From Favolaschia claudopus (taxonomy: Eukaryota > Basidiomycota > Agaricomycetes > Agaricales > Mycenaceae), in the NCBI GenBank assembly GCA_037176885.1, contig JAWWNJ010000187.1, positions 124,001 to 188,000 of the forward strand: a stretch of 64,000 nt of DNA, written 5' to 3'. The notes beneath the pieces were generated by a model, which was not told the origin of the DNA, searched no databases, and saw only the letters and a list, made by a program, of their open reading frames with translations. The translations under genes were made by a program, and so were the position numbers. This document shows, piece by piece, positions 54,083 to 64,000 of the stretch. The first letter of the stretch is position 1; each line of letters opens with the position of its first letter.

Positions 54083-57000
54083 TTATGCTACCGAGACAGA
54101 TATGGCTTTCGCTATAAACTCTGCTTCCTCTTTCCTCTCCTGCTTCACCCGCTCAACAAGGCTTGAATTCGGCTCCAGCAGGCTGCTATACCCAATGTCA
54201 CCTATCAGCTTCTGAGCAGTCTCGGCTCGTCTTCGATACATGGCAGCTTTTTGTTTGGCGTACGCCGTGTGTCCAGGACGAACCTCGGAACTCTTGGCAG
54301 CCATTTCTGTCCAAGTGTGCTCCATTTTCGATTGGTGCGCAACAGCTCAGCAAGCTTTTGCTCTGTTTGTTCTTGCCAGCGCTGCATTTCTGCTTCAGCT
54401 CGGAATCAGCTCGGAACCACTGAACGCGATCGCCTAGGGGCCGAACAATGAGTTGAAAAACAGGGTTTCTGTAGCTGGAATTCTCTACCTTCGCTTGACC
54501 ACTCATCCATCTCTGCATCGGTCATCTTTGTTAACTTCCCCAGCTGCCATAGCCATCCCTCAGGACGATCATCCGATGCCGACGCGATCTTGACTGGCTT
54601 GGACCGTGTTTTATGAGGCCCTAATGAATTGTAACAGTGAGATCTATGTGCTCTATAGTAACAAGCTGAGTTGGTGCTCACCGGATTTGCGCTTTGGCAT
54701 CTGTGTTCCAATTGTCGGATTCACTGCCTCTTCTGTAAACAAATCATTGGTAAAAAGTTCATTCTCCAGCTTCTCACATACCTTGTTTGTTGCTAGACGA
54801 CGCTTCAGGTTGTAATTCTTCAACTAGAACCATCGCTGGATGGCGCCACAGGGCTCCATCGGTATGGTGAGAGTCTCCAACTCGTCGTTTATCCAACACC
54901 GGTTTCGTGTATAGGTCAGTCTCGGTGAGCAATTGAAAATTACCAACTGCGTTCAACGAAATTAGCGATTGTCTTGCAGCCTCGTAGGAGACCATGTGCT
55001 GGTCCCGAAGCTTTATAGCTTCAGCAATGTTGTCACCGGCGCGTGTATTCTGTTTTTGTTGTCGATCGTTCTTAATCTTCTGACCGCGCAGCGCTGATAT
55101 TGTCTTGACAACATTCTGAATTGCCCGCAATGCATCGAAGGCTTGCCCTTCTCTCCATCGAATTTCTTCTTTGGCCAAATTGCTTAGATGCAAAGTCCGC
55201 TGCTCTACCTCCGAGGGAAAATCCGAAGGTAGATAGAGCATCTCTTCGTGCACAAGGGGCGCTGATACTGCCTGACCGGCAATTTTGTCGCCGACCATAG
55301 GGCACAGTTGTTGTTGGATCTTGCGCCACTTGTCGATTCGAACTCGCAGCTTCGAACTCCGAAGTGAGATTTCTTTGCGTCGTGCCATTAAATCATGTTC
55401 ATTGGTGTCCGAGATCAGAGTCCGGATTTTACGCCTAAAATCCGGTTATTTTCCTATGCAGGGCGATGCTCAATTTATAATCGAACACGTACTGCAGATC
55501 CTGGATTTTTATTCCCTCGTCCATGAATTCTGCGACTCGAGTTTTCGGAATTGTTGTCTGTGCAAACATCTGATTATCATTTAACATTTTCTGGAATATT
55601 GCGGTCTGCGATGGCACTGCTGAGGTGAGTAACCCCTGAATTATTATTTCGAATGCATCACTTACCTTTTGTCGACTTGTGCTTGTAGACGCTAATGGCT
55701 TCCTTCCCAACCTTCGATGGTGTTCTGGACATCGTCCTCCATTTCGGAACACGATCTCGGAACGATAAGCTCAAACCAATGAAGTGATTGCGCTTTTCGA
55801 TGTATTTCTTCTTTGCCTCCAGAATTTCATTCGCTAGATCTGACACTACATATTCTTTTCAATCAGCAGAAATCAACACACCAAGTGAATAGCGCGCAAC
55901 CTAGCTGAGTGCTTTTCTTGTAGTTCCAGTCCCCGTGGTGAATGATCATTAAATCCTGTCAGTGCCCATTGTTCATTTGTCGAGTGTGAGGGCCCAATTG
56001 ATTGAGCTCCGGCCAATATTGCTCTGCGGTTTCTGGAAGTGTCCAACGCAATCCATGTAAGCTGTCCCAAACAAATATGTGCAAGAATCCTGATGACCTT
56101 GCACATGCAGCGCAGGTATACCCCATCGCATTTTCTTCAGCCGAGGAACGAGGTGAGGAAAATGGGTTTTGAACCGCTCCTCTAAATTGATGAAGTATTC
56201 GCAGGCGATATCGTATGTTGTGACGTCGTCGACATTTTCAACTTCGATTCGAAGCGTAAAGTCAAATTCCTCATTACTTCTTCCATGCTGTTCTAATTCC
56301 ATTGCTAGTGTCTTGTCGGCATTCGCAAATCTCGGCAAAAGTCAGTCTCCACTCGAATATCAATATCAAGCATATTCGAAACCTTACTTTTCGCCGTAGC
56401 GAAGATCCACGCAGGACAGAATGCTAGTCGACAAGAATGGATCCCGTTCGTGTTCACCACAGTGAACAGGCGTTCCCCGACCGGAGTCTCGCATGCCCCT
56501 CCGTGATGTCCAAGCTGTATGGTGTGCCCCAATGCACTGATATTGTGTCGGACAAAGAATTCTTGCTCGAAATCCCAGACTTCAGCCCAATGAAATGGAG
56601 GGTTAATGTGAGTTGTGATGAAACATTCCGCACATGAGAGCCGATAACTTGTGCAATCATGACACTGCACACTAGCAATGTGACCCTCCCGCTCACAAGC
56701 ACAAGGTAATCCGCAGCCAGGGTCTGCCTCGTAAGCTAGTATCAAATCTCCGAGGTCCTTGAACTTTTCCTCGAAATCTTCAAGTAGTTGTGCACTCTGC
56801 GTCAGAAACCAATCATTATCGGAGACACAAAAATACAATCCAAAATGTCCGTACTCTGGTAAGTAACGGTTCTTCAGGAACTGTCGGAATCTGCTCAATT
56901 GGAGGCAGCTGTACTGAAGGCACTGTGGCCAGTGTCCGAAGGATCGAGGTGCGTGTGGAAGTGGAAGAGAAGGTGTCGCTGGTGATGGTGAAATGGGTCT

Positions 57001-57091
57001 TTGTGATATTTGGATCTCGGAACTGAGTATGAGAGCTCTGGCACTCCATTTCGGCTGCTTTTCTCTTTAAACTTTGGCGGTTTCTTGACAT
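54083..57091 (-). pseudogene. KDZ (Kyakuja-Dileera-Zisupton) transposase, internally deleted and frameshifted
   Basis: ATG at 57091 starts MSRNRQSLKRKAAEM. A CxC2-type cysteine cluster follows (GLPCACEREGHIASVQC, SCAECF, PFHWAEVWD, LGHHGGAC, THSCRLAFC-like end at ~56420). The usual several hundred residues before TYDIACEYFINLEERF (~56210) are missing. Downstream are HGHQ-type residues and GTAYMDCVGHF, a frameshifted HHGDWNYKKS motif (~55930), PSDFPSEVEQRTL, GEA-like REGQAFDALR, RVGDSHHTDGALWR, then GWLWQLGKL, RVQWFRADSE and MQRWQEQTEQKLAELLR and KQKAAMYRRRAE to ~54083. This is the KDZ order. Multiple frameshifts and the deletion rule out activity. Confidence 0.85.
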
Positions 57092-57175
57092 GGTGGGCCG
57101 ACCTCGAAGGGAGGAAGTTGGGAGGAAGTGGTGAAAAATGTCAAGTCGACTCCGAGTGCCAGTGCACATTTGAAT

Positions 57176-57706
57176 TACTCGGCATGACCAAAAGTAACCG
57201 GAATTGTAGAATTTATATAGGAATTTCAATGGTCAACCAGCTTTGATGGGTCCAGCTCTTACTTATAGCATGTTTTCTCTGACTTGCATGACATAAACAC
57301 CGATTGGAACATCGGACAGCCAGAGAAATATTCGAAATTCAGAAATTTCCCAATTTGGCAATATCTGCGTTTTTAAAATAGCAATTGGACAGATATGGGG
57401 TCAATAAGTACTTGAAAAATGGGATTTAGGTCTTATGATAATGTACATGAAATGCCAGAATTTAGCATCCTAGTCTCCACCTTTTGTGAGACGTTAAAAA
57501 CTGGGCATAATGTTCAACCATCATAACATAAATAATTGCAATTCGAATAGACGCACAACAAAGAGCACAGTGGACCCAAACTACTTCATATGCAACAGCA
57601 TATACTTCTACCATGATTACAGTACCAATCCTCCCTGCGGTTCTGTGTGCTAGCTTGCCATATATAGGCAATTTGTGATTCCGGTTACTTTTGGTCATAC
57701 CGAGTA
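57176..57706. mobile_element. 531 bp MITE (TACTCGG.ATGACCAAAAGT ends)
   Basis: Tips TACTCGGCATGACCAAAAG and the inverse of TACTCGGTATGACC..., pairing for about 35 bases (through TAACCGGAAT). TA at each end. It lies 85 bp upstream of the KDZ relic's ATG. A solo right end is at 10685-10716. Confidence 0.85.
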
Positions 57707-58311
57707 TATGTGATCTACTCTACACACTACCATCATTTGTTTCATATTTTTTTCTCCCTTCACAATTTCACCTCTTCATATGCATCGTGCTCGGATACTT
57801 GCGGCAAGGTGACAGGTGTGTGACAAGATTGTGACAACTGGTGTGACGCTCAAATCCGAGTCGAGAACGTTGAATCTTAGTGGTTTGGTACACTTGTAGG
57901 AGTGCTCAAATGCATTATATACCATGTTACATCGTGTTTCGAGGGTCATTGAACATTAGAGCCGTGTCCCAACTCTTCATAGAATATCATCTACTGCTCT
58001 GTAACTTCCATTTCTATGAAAAACCTTGGCCCTAAGTGGCCCTGTGGCTGACGGTATAAATGCGTGACAGATTACACTGTGACTGCTGACATAAGGGTGC
58101 GGGGTTCCCACGCTCTCCATCTTACCAAAACTTCAATTTACCATCAGAAAGTTCAAGGAATCAACTGTACAAGCTAATCAGAACAGACATGATATTGCTG
58201 TAAACAACGAAGTAGTGAAGATAAAGTATCCGATCGCGAGGTAAAGACAGGAGATATAAGTATATTTGGCTACTGTGATAGCAACAGCGACAGCCTTTTT
58301 TGCTTTGTAGT
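57707..58311. other. No gene recognised
   Basis: Non-coding, with a few GTGACA words. No structure found. Confidence 0.4.
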
Positions 58312-59067
58312 TATGCTGTTCCCGAAATCTATGAGACTTTTCAAAGAAAATTGCGCGAGCTCAACTTTTGATCGGAGTGAGAAGGCACACTATATATGGT
58401 AATATCTCCGACGGCCGGTACGTCCGACCGTGGCATTCATTGAGCTGTCAATTTTTTTTCACCTTCTTCGCCATGTCTGAATACCCTCGTCGCTTTCAGC
58501 GCGCACCGCCGCCAGCCTACGAGCCTGCTCCACCATAGTACAATGATATAACGGACCTATGAGACACCAGTATCCCGGATGAGTCGGTCGAGAGCTGAGC
58601 GAGAGATTCCTGTGTCATGGGTAACCGCTACCCAATCCATGATCTCGTCAAGATATAGTTCAGGAGCCTCTGCAAGCAATGTGAATAGGTCGTGGGTTTG
58701 GTTTGCATTGAGGTTGCGTGGGCGTCCGCGCACAGTAATTCTGACTGTGCCATAATCTTCTTTATTTTCTCTCCAGCGGAAAAGGCTCGCCCGAGGGTGA
58801 GATAATCGTTGTCGAGTAGCCAGAGAGCGCGCTCTTTGAGGTCGTCGCTGATATGGCGGAAGACCATTGCGATGAGATACGATAGCGATTTGATAGCGAT
58901 GACGCTCTGCTATAAAGCTTGTCAAGTTTACAGCACAGTGTCATTCTTTCCTAAACGGGAACCGATCTCTTCCGGGTCGGAGATCTTACCATATATGGTG
59001 TGCCTTATCACTCCGATCAAAAGTTGAGCTTGCGCGAAAAGTCTCATAGATTTCGGGAACAGCTGTA
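58312..59067 (-). mobile_element. Tc1-like element with ~110 bp TIRs and a transposase fragment
   Basis: TIRs run from 58312 (TGCTGTTCCCGAAATC) and 59067 inwards for about 110 bases with indels (shared blocks GAGACTTTTC, GCGCGAGCTCAACTTTTGAT, CGGAGTGA, CTATATATGGTAA). Between them the minus strand encodes only the N-terminal DNA-binding half of a Tc1-type transposase. Its tip resembles the 43984-44266 MITE. Confidence 0.8.
58557..58867 (-). pseudogene. N-terminal fragment of a Tc1/mariner-type transposase
   Basis: The frame from 58867 begins VFRHISDDLKERALWLLDND (first helix-turn-helix, residues 2-21); one frame over it continues FRWRENKEDYGT, GRPRNLNANQTHDLFTLLAE, LYLDEIMDWVA and ISRSALDRLIRDTG (second helix-turn-helix). 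A frame change lies near 58790. The catalytic DDE domain is absent, so the element is non-autonomous. Confidence 0.75.
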
Positions 59068-59072
59068 AGTAA

Positions 59073-60572
59073 TTAAAACTCGAAACCAAGTAGCATAGGA
59101 ACTCTATAGGGAGCGACAATGAAAAGAGAAAGAGTCAAGAATGAAGGAGAGAAATACTTAATGTAAGAACTTAGAAAGAATGAGAGCGAGCGAGGAGAGG
59201 TAGGTAGGTTGAAAGGAAATGAGCTAGGTAGAAGCGGGAAGCAAGCGGGGAAGCAAGAGCTCCAAGTGGTGATCGGAGGGGTGACATCAACACCCACATT
59301 GCGAAGGTAGATGACCTTGTTGGTGCCATAGACTTTGAGCGCTCCACGCTTGAAATTGATTGTGCTCCACCTGAATCCTTCGTCGTTTCGCCAGCCTCCT
59401 TCGAAGCAACGCTGGATATTCTCCTCGATGGAGAATTTCTCATCACGCAATGCCTCCCGGACATCTCTGAGAAGGACCTCACCGCGGCAAAAGGGAGACT
59501 CGTCCTCCGTGGCGCGCGGGAAAGCAGGGACAATAATAGGCTTTGTCGCTGGGGTATTCTGACGACGGAATATTAGCAGCGCGAAGAAGCATGATTTTCG
59601 AAGAAATAACTTACATGGTCCCAGACAAAGAGGTATACGGGCTTATTCACGTCTTGAGAACGATGATCTCCGACATACTCTGCATCGTCGTCAGAGTCAA
59701 GAATAATGTCGGGAGAGGATTGATGAGCATCCTCCGGATAACCCAACTCGTAGTCGCTGACACTAGCTCCATCATCATCGCCAACGACAGCACCTTGGGG
59801 AGGAGTGTAATATCCATCGGGCGAATAAACAGCAGCACCGCCGTAGCCACCATTGAAGAAGCGGAGGCGTTCAAGGGGAGGAAGAAGCTGTGGAGGAGGA
59901 GCGGCGGCGGCAGCCTGTAGCTCGGTAGAGGAGCCAGCAACGGCGACAGGGACATGAGAGGGAGAGGGAGAAGGTGGGGAAGGAGACGATGCAACAGTTG
60001 CTTGGGTAGAGCTGGGAGAGTCGGAGGAGTTCTTTCTCTTCTTCGGCAAAAGCTCTTCCCTGGCTCTGAGTAGATCACCCAGCCGTCCGGCCTCGAGAAC
60101 ATGGCGCGGAAGCGCCGGTTTGATCTCGAACGTCGTAGGTCGGCTCTCATGGCGACGACGAACACAATCGGGGTCGGCGCAGTCGTCTCCCACACACTGG
60201 TACAGAAGGAGTGAGCGCTACAAGAAAGAAAGAAGAGGTTTGAAACAAGCATACCGTGTGGCGCTGTCAAGCTGGGCGAACAGTCGAGTCGAGTTTTGGG
60301 AGAGTTAGGACGTGCCCGCCATGGTTGCGAGGTAGAATTTCGCTTGGCAATGGGTAGGGGCTGACTTTACGGAGCTCACCGACAAATTCCCGCTCAATAG
60401 CCGCACGCTTCTCAGCCAAAGTTCCGTTGGCATTCCCAAGCAAAGCGATCGTCCACGGATAGTCCTTCTCATGGCGCTTCTTATTCCCGGGACTGAGGTG
60501 AGTCTGGCCATCAATGCCACCGATCACAAATTTGGAACGGGTGCGGGAACGAGCGGTGCGTGCGGGGGTCAT
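59073..60572 (-). pseudogene. Conserved-looking agaricomycete gene of unknown function with one internal TGA
   Basis: Exons 60255-60572, 59615-60196 and 59073-59558 (introns 58 and 56 nt) make 462 codons in one frame. Start ATG at 60572: MTPARTARSRTRSKFVIGG. Visible blocks: LSPGNKKRHEKDYPWTIALL, EREFVGELRKVSPYPLP, HTCVGDDCADPDC, a basic PKKRKNSSD signal, a long Ser/Pro/Ala-rich linker and NKPVYLFVWDH followed by FPRATEDESPFCRGEV and YLRNVGVDVTPP. Codon 102 is TGA (60267-60269), in a context where CGA by one C-to-T change would be expected. The last ~50 codons look like read-through of repeat. I know similar proteins only as hypothetical. It lies 420 bp downstream of the hAT transposase on the same strand and may be its partner ORF; that is inference. 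Confidence 0.55.
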
Positions 60573-60994
60573 CGTTGAGCAAGAGCGAATGTGTGAGACG
60601 AGGTGAAGATTGAAGAATGAGGGATTAATTGGAGGAACCTTGACATCTTGCTGATTTTTATGGCGAGATACTGGAGTTGCGCTTGTACAAATCACTGGAA
60701 TGGAGTGGAGTCTTTGCGAAAACGCCCTGGCGGAGGCCTGGGTCGAATTCGGATAAAAATGTCCCGATTGGGGGTGCGGATAAAAAAGCCCAAAATCCAG
60801 ATTTTCGCGGGCAGGCATTTTAGTTGGTTGCCAGGGGTCCTTCAAAAGCCTGAATCTGGGCTCATGTGCGATGGCTGTGGACGCCCATGTCCTTATATGG
60901 ACATGGGACTGCACCCGCGTGTGATGGCCGCCAGATGGATCATTTGATGTGTGATCCTCGCACAATTCAGCCCGAGTCCACTGCTCGTGTCCAT

Positions 60995-63195
60995 TCAACG
61001 CGCTCTCGCACCTTCAGCCGCCCTCGACGATGCACGCAAAGTCGACAAGTTCTTACCTTCGGAAGCCCGCACCAGATCATGAAGCTCCTTTGTCCTCCCC
61101 GGGAGCATGAGCTCAGTCAGATAGTCCGCATCTACGCCGTCAATTACCGTCAGCTCACGCTCCGTCGCAATCATATGATCGAAAAACCCGACGCGTTCCT
61201 GCCGGAAAGTGAACTTGAGCATTTGCAACGTTTCCATCATTTCCGGCGAGATATTTGAGCGAAGGCTTGAGTCAGTCTGCTTGCTGGAGGAAAAGATCCG
61301 CTCGCAAGGTACGGCCGATGCTTGAGCAGATAGAACGCGCGACGCGGTACATGTTCGGGAAAATCAGTTCCCGTCGCTGACATTTACGCCGTTAATGAAA
61401 AGGGCAAGAAGAAGGAGTGATATAAACTCACCTGCCAGTAGCGGATTATGTCAAAGTCCGCGAATTCTGGGTGCTTCTCGTCAAGAACACCTTGCTCTTC
61501 ATACTCCTGCAACTCTCGCTCGATGATCTCCTTGTCTTCCGCAAGAGCTCCCGCCTCCCTCTCCGCTATCTGTGCCTCAGAGAGCTGAATATCTTCTGGA
61601 GTTGCCCTCGGAGACGACTCGACGTCAGATTCGGAGAGGGACTTCTTCAGGTTATTGAATCGTGCCAACCCCGAGGCCTGCGCAGCGGCTGCGCGCGAGG
61701 GAATCGGTGTGGTTACGGAACGCCGAGTGGGATTTGGAACTGCTGGGGATACAGTGCCATTTTGACGTGTTTGTGTTCGATATTCCAACATCTATCGATG
61801 ATAGTTTCGGCGCGAGTTCGATATATAAATGACGAGAAAAACCTACCTCATCCCGCAGCGACTCCTTAGCTGTCGAATAGTCTGCTGTCGACCAGTGGGT
61901 ACGTAGGTATGCGAGCTTGATGGTCGGATTCAGTGCTGTTAACGGTCGTAAACATTGCGCTTCCGTGAAAGCGAATAATAAATGCTTACCCATTGCAAGC
62001 GAATATGTACATCCGGGTTTTGCGAGACTTGACCAGGTATTCCTCTAGTTTCTTGATTGATTGCATGACTAATTTTGACGAGTTTCAGGGCCAGAACCTT
62101 GAGCATGTCGATAAGCTGCTCATAGAGCGGAAGAACGAGGGAGAGGGTGGGGGTTTTATCTGCGGAAACGATCTCCTGTACAAGATGTGGGACGTGGAGA
62201 AACTCCCGAATGTCGGTGAGGACTTCGAGGGTCTTGGCATCCAGTCGATGAGCTTCAATGTCCGCTTGTTTTTCATCAAGCAGGAAAGCGTCGACGGGCT
62301 GCGACATATATCAGCCTCCGAACTAATGAGAGGCGATGATATTACTCACCAAATATAATTCCAGCACCCGGTCGACCATCAAATATGTCGCAGACCAGCG
62401 TGTGTCGACATCTCGCAACAGTACAACGTTCCGCAGCTCTGTCGGCGGCTCACCCCAACCTCCTGACGCATTCCCATCCTGAACTTTGAGCAAGAAGTCC
62501 TCACGGCGCTGTCCCGAGGCTCGACAAGCTGTAACCAGACTGCGCGCCTTGAAAATAGGGTCTTCCCAAAGTGCCGCCCAATATTCGGGGTCGTCTCGAA
62601 GAGCTTGCGGAATGGGATTTTCGGGAGCGTCCCAATCGACCTCAGTATCGTATGCCGATGGTTGGGTGAGTTCCTTAAGGCCTGCCTTGACTGCGAGGTT
62701 GATGACGTGCGGAAAACAGCTGAAATCAGAAGATGAGCGGAAACACGATGAAAGAAGAAGCACACGTTACCGAATTCGATTCCCTTCAACGTCGAAGGCG
62801 ATCCCCAATTCATTCAACCGCTCACAAATGGACTTCATCGCAGTGTCATTGTTGGAAGCATTGTCGCATGTGATGACGGAAATCTGTCAACAGCATTAGA
62901 TTGCTTGTGAGCAGTGGCAAAAGTATAATACCTTATGGAGGCAGCCAGGTTCTTTTACCACTTGAACGAACACGCCGCCGATGTTATCACCGGTGTGACT
63001 TCCATGTAGAATTCGAAACGCAACAAGTCGCGATTTGAGAAACAAATTGCCGTCTGCACCTCGCACTATGTAATGAGCTGTGATAGCAAGGTACGACTCC
63101 AAATTTTCGCGCGACCATACGTCCTTCGTCCATGAGATCCGAGTAATAGAATTCTGAATATATGGTGGGGGACGTGACTTCATGTCACACCGCAA
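60995..63195 (-). pseudogene. hAT-superfamily transposase, 5'-truncated and frameshifted
   Basis: Order on the minus strand: RISWTKDVWSRENLESYLAI and FRILHGSHTGDNIGGV (62932-63195); ITCDNASNNDTAM (62771-62883, second catalytic Asp region); CFPHVINLAVKAGLKEL, VTACRASGQRREDF and LLRDVDTRWSATYLMVDR (62350-62719); EVLTDIREFLHVPHLVQE and TPTLSLVLPLYEQLI (62080-62298); NPTIKLAYLRTHW (~61900); EYEEQGVLDEKHPEFADFD and IIRYWQ (~61440); PNMYRVARSI then, one frame over, QASAVPCERIFSSSKQTDSS, the C-terminal dimerisation motif. Introns of 48-58 nt are visible (62884-62931, 62720-62770, 62299-62349). The N-terminal BED finger is missing and frameshifts lie near 62080 and 61320, so it is inactive. Confidence 0.85.
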
Positions 63196-63354
63196 TTTTT
63201 GGACTTTTGACCTGAAACCTGGCCCGATGGACTTGGAATACCCAAGATTTTAGGCAACGGCAAAACTGTTCCCTAAACGTTTAGTTTAGGGAGGTCTTAT
63301 TGTTTCGCTAAAACTTTAAGTTTTTACATTGGTTTAAGCAGCCCCAAAGCTACG

Positions 63355-63452
63355 GTTTCCCCGGTGTGCTATAGTATACAGGTTGCGGTGTACGAAGGAA
63401 CATCTGCTGCATCAGTGATTGCGAGTTCGATCTCTCAGTGAGACAATATTTT
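63355..63452 (+). ncRNA. Possible tRNA-derived sequence
   Basis: GCTATAGTATACAGGTTGC resembles an A box of the tRNA-Asp kind and GCGAGTTCGATCTCTC a B box; TTTTTTT follows at 63449. The candidate ends GTTTCCC and GTGAGAC could pair at six of seven positions. The length (about 88) and missing U8 context argue against a functional tRNA. Confidence 0.3.
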
Positions 63453-63579
63453 TTTCCTGTGACTGCCGAAGGCCAAAAATACCGAGCAGCTAGCGCAAGC
63501 GGAGCGCACCCTAGCTGCGGAAATTCACAGAGTTAGGTGTTGGGATTCGGCAACATTTTCAGACCCTGCGTTACGCGTA

Positions 63580-63668
63580 GTCAGGGATTTGTTAAGGGGT
63601 GCCGTAGAGAAGCGACATGGAACAGCGGAGTCTGAACATTTCACTCCATTTGGAAACACACCCAAATA
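63580..63668. repeat. Dispersed repeat family R1, copy 3 (inverted)
   Basis: TTAAGGGGTGCC, GAGAAGCGACATGG, GCGGAGTCTGAA and CACTCCATTTGGAAA are the reverse complement of the block order at 6520-6600 and 1498-1570. Confidence 0.6.
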
Positions 63669-64000
63669 TGGAAGGTCCCCCACTACTAGTACTTCGCTGC
63701 CTTGGCCAACTTTTCGTGAATTTTACGACACAAGAGTAATGTATTCATAGTCTTGTGTTTACCGCGGGGGTCTGACCGCGATAGAACCTTATTAGCTAAT
63801 CTTACGTAAATGGATTTCGAGTCGCGTATATCTTTACCAAAACCGCGTTTTTTGCCGAAGTTTTTTCTCAAATAAAAATATGCCAGCTTGCTCTACCCCT
63901 CATATGTTTTTAAAAGGTCAAGAAAAGGGTTGAGCGGGGTAGAGGGATTGAAGGCACGTGAATCTCGGACCTTCGGCCGACAAGCAACGAAAGAGTTGCA

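Larger units (their letters stand above)
63196..64000. other. Right-hand end, no gene recognised
   Basis: Apart from the tRNA-like stretch and the R1 repeat, there is a palindrome CCCTAAACGTTTAGTTTAGGG at 63272-63292 (imperfect). A 61-codon minus frame at 63686-63871 has no motif. Confidence 0.35.

Overview
The window looks like a piece of a filamentous basidiomycete nuclear genome, probably an Agaricomycete. Supporting signs: protein-coding reading is repeatedly broken by 46-60 nt GT..AG introns, the host-type genes are an F-box protein and a MYND zinc-finger protein of the Agaricomycete kind, and the transposon content (KDZ, P-like/THAP9-like, hAT, Tc1/mariner and a large agaricomycete DDE family) is typical of that class. 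There is no bacterial-style operon, rRNA gene or CRISPR array. Because the DNA is eukaryotic, I took only ATG starts for intact genes and modelled introns by hand from splice signals and frame.

Layout. 1-6.5 kb: gene-poor repeats dominated by a ~2 kb foldback structure built of GCGCACC/GCGCTGG hairpin units (3228-5290). 6.6-8.2 kb: decayed large transposase, split by a 204 bp MITE. 9.0-10.2 kb: decayed gene joining a gag-like zinc knuckle to a SET domain. 11.9-12.9 kb: decayed OB-fold-like gene with a terminal nuclear localisation signal. 13.2-17.8 kb: decayed copy A of a giant P-element/THAP9-like transposase. 18.5-30.2 kb: a nest of small TIR elements with TA target duplications, a Tc1 transposase split by another MITE, a Pack-type element and GC-rich hairpin repeats. 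30.1-34.4 kb (minus): copy B of the P-like transposase, an uninterrupted six-exon 1355-codon model whose last exon runs into a GC-rich repeat. 37.1-38.5 kb (minus): intact single-exon F-box gene. 40.4-40.8 kb: hAT-type MITE with an 8 bp duplication. 42.2-43.1 kb: intact three-exon MYND gene. 44-46 kb: further MITEs and hairpins. 49.8-53.7 kb: multi-exon gene of unknown function whose exons add up to an exact 597-codon frame but which is split by a 1575 bp transposon that itself carries a nested 544 bp MITE. 54.1-57.1 kb (minus): eroded KDZ transposase. 58.3-59.1 kb: Tc1-like element with long TIRs. 59.1-60.6 kb (minus): conserved-looking three-exon gene with one internal TGA. 61.0-63.2 kb (minus): eroded hAT transposase.

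How it fits together. Nearly everything is transposable-element biology: autonomous transposase genes in varying decay, non-autonomous TIR derivatives and insertions nested into one another. Three insertions (into the transposase at 7.7 kb, the Tc1 gene at 22 kb and the unknown gene at 51.4 kb) can be removed on paper with one target duplication to give a continuous reading frame, so their boundaries are well defined. The most interesting system is the pair of very large P-like transposases with zinc fingers at both ends; the most interesting single locus is the otherwise perfect gene interrupted at 51373-52947.
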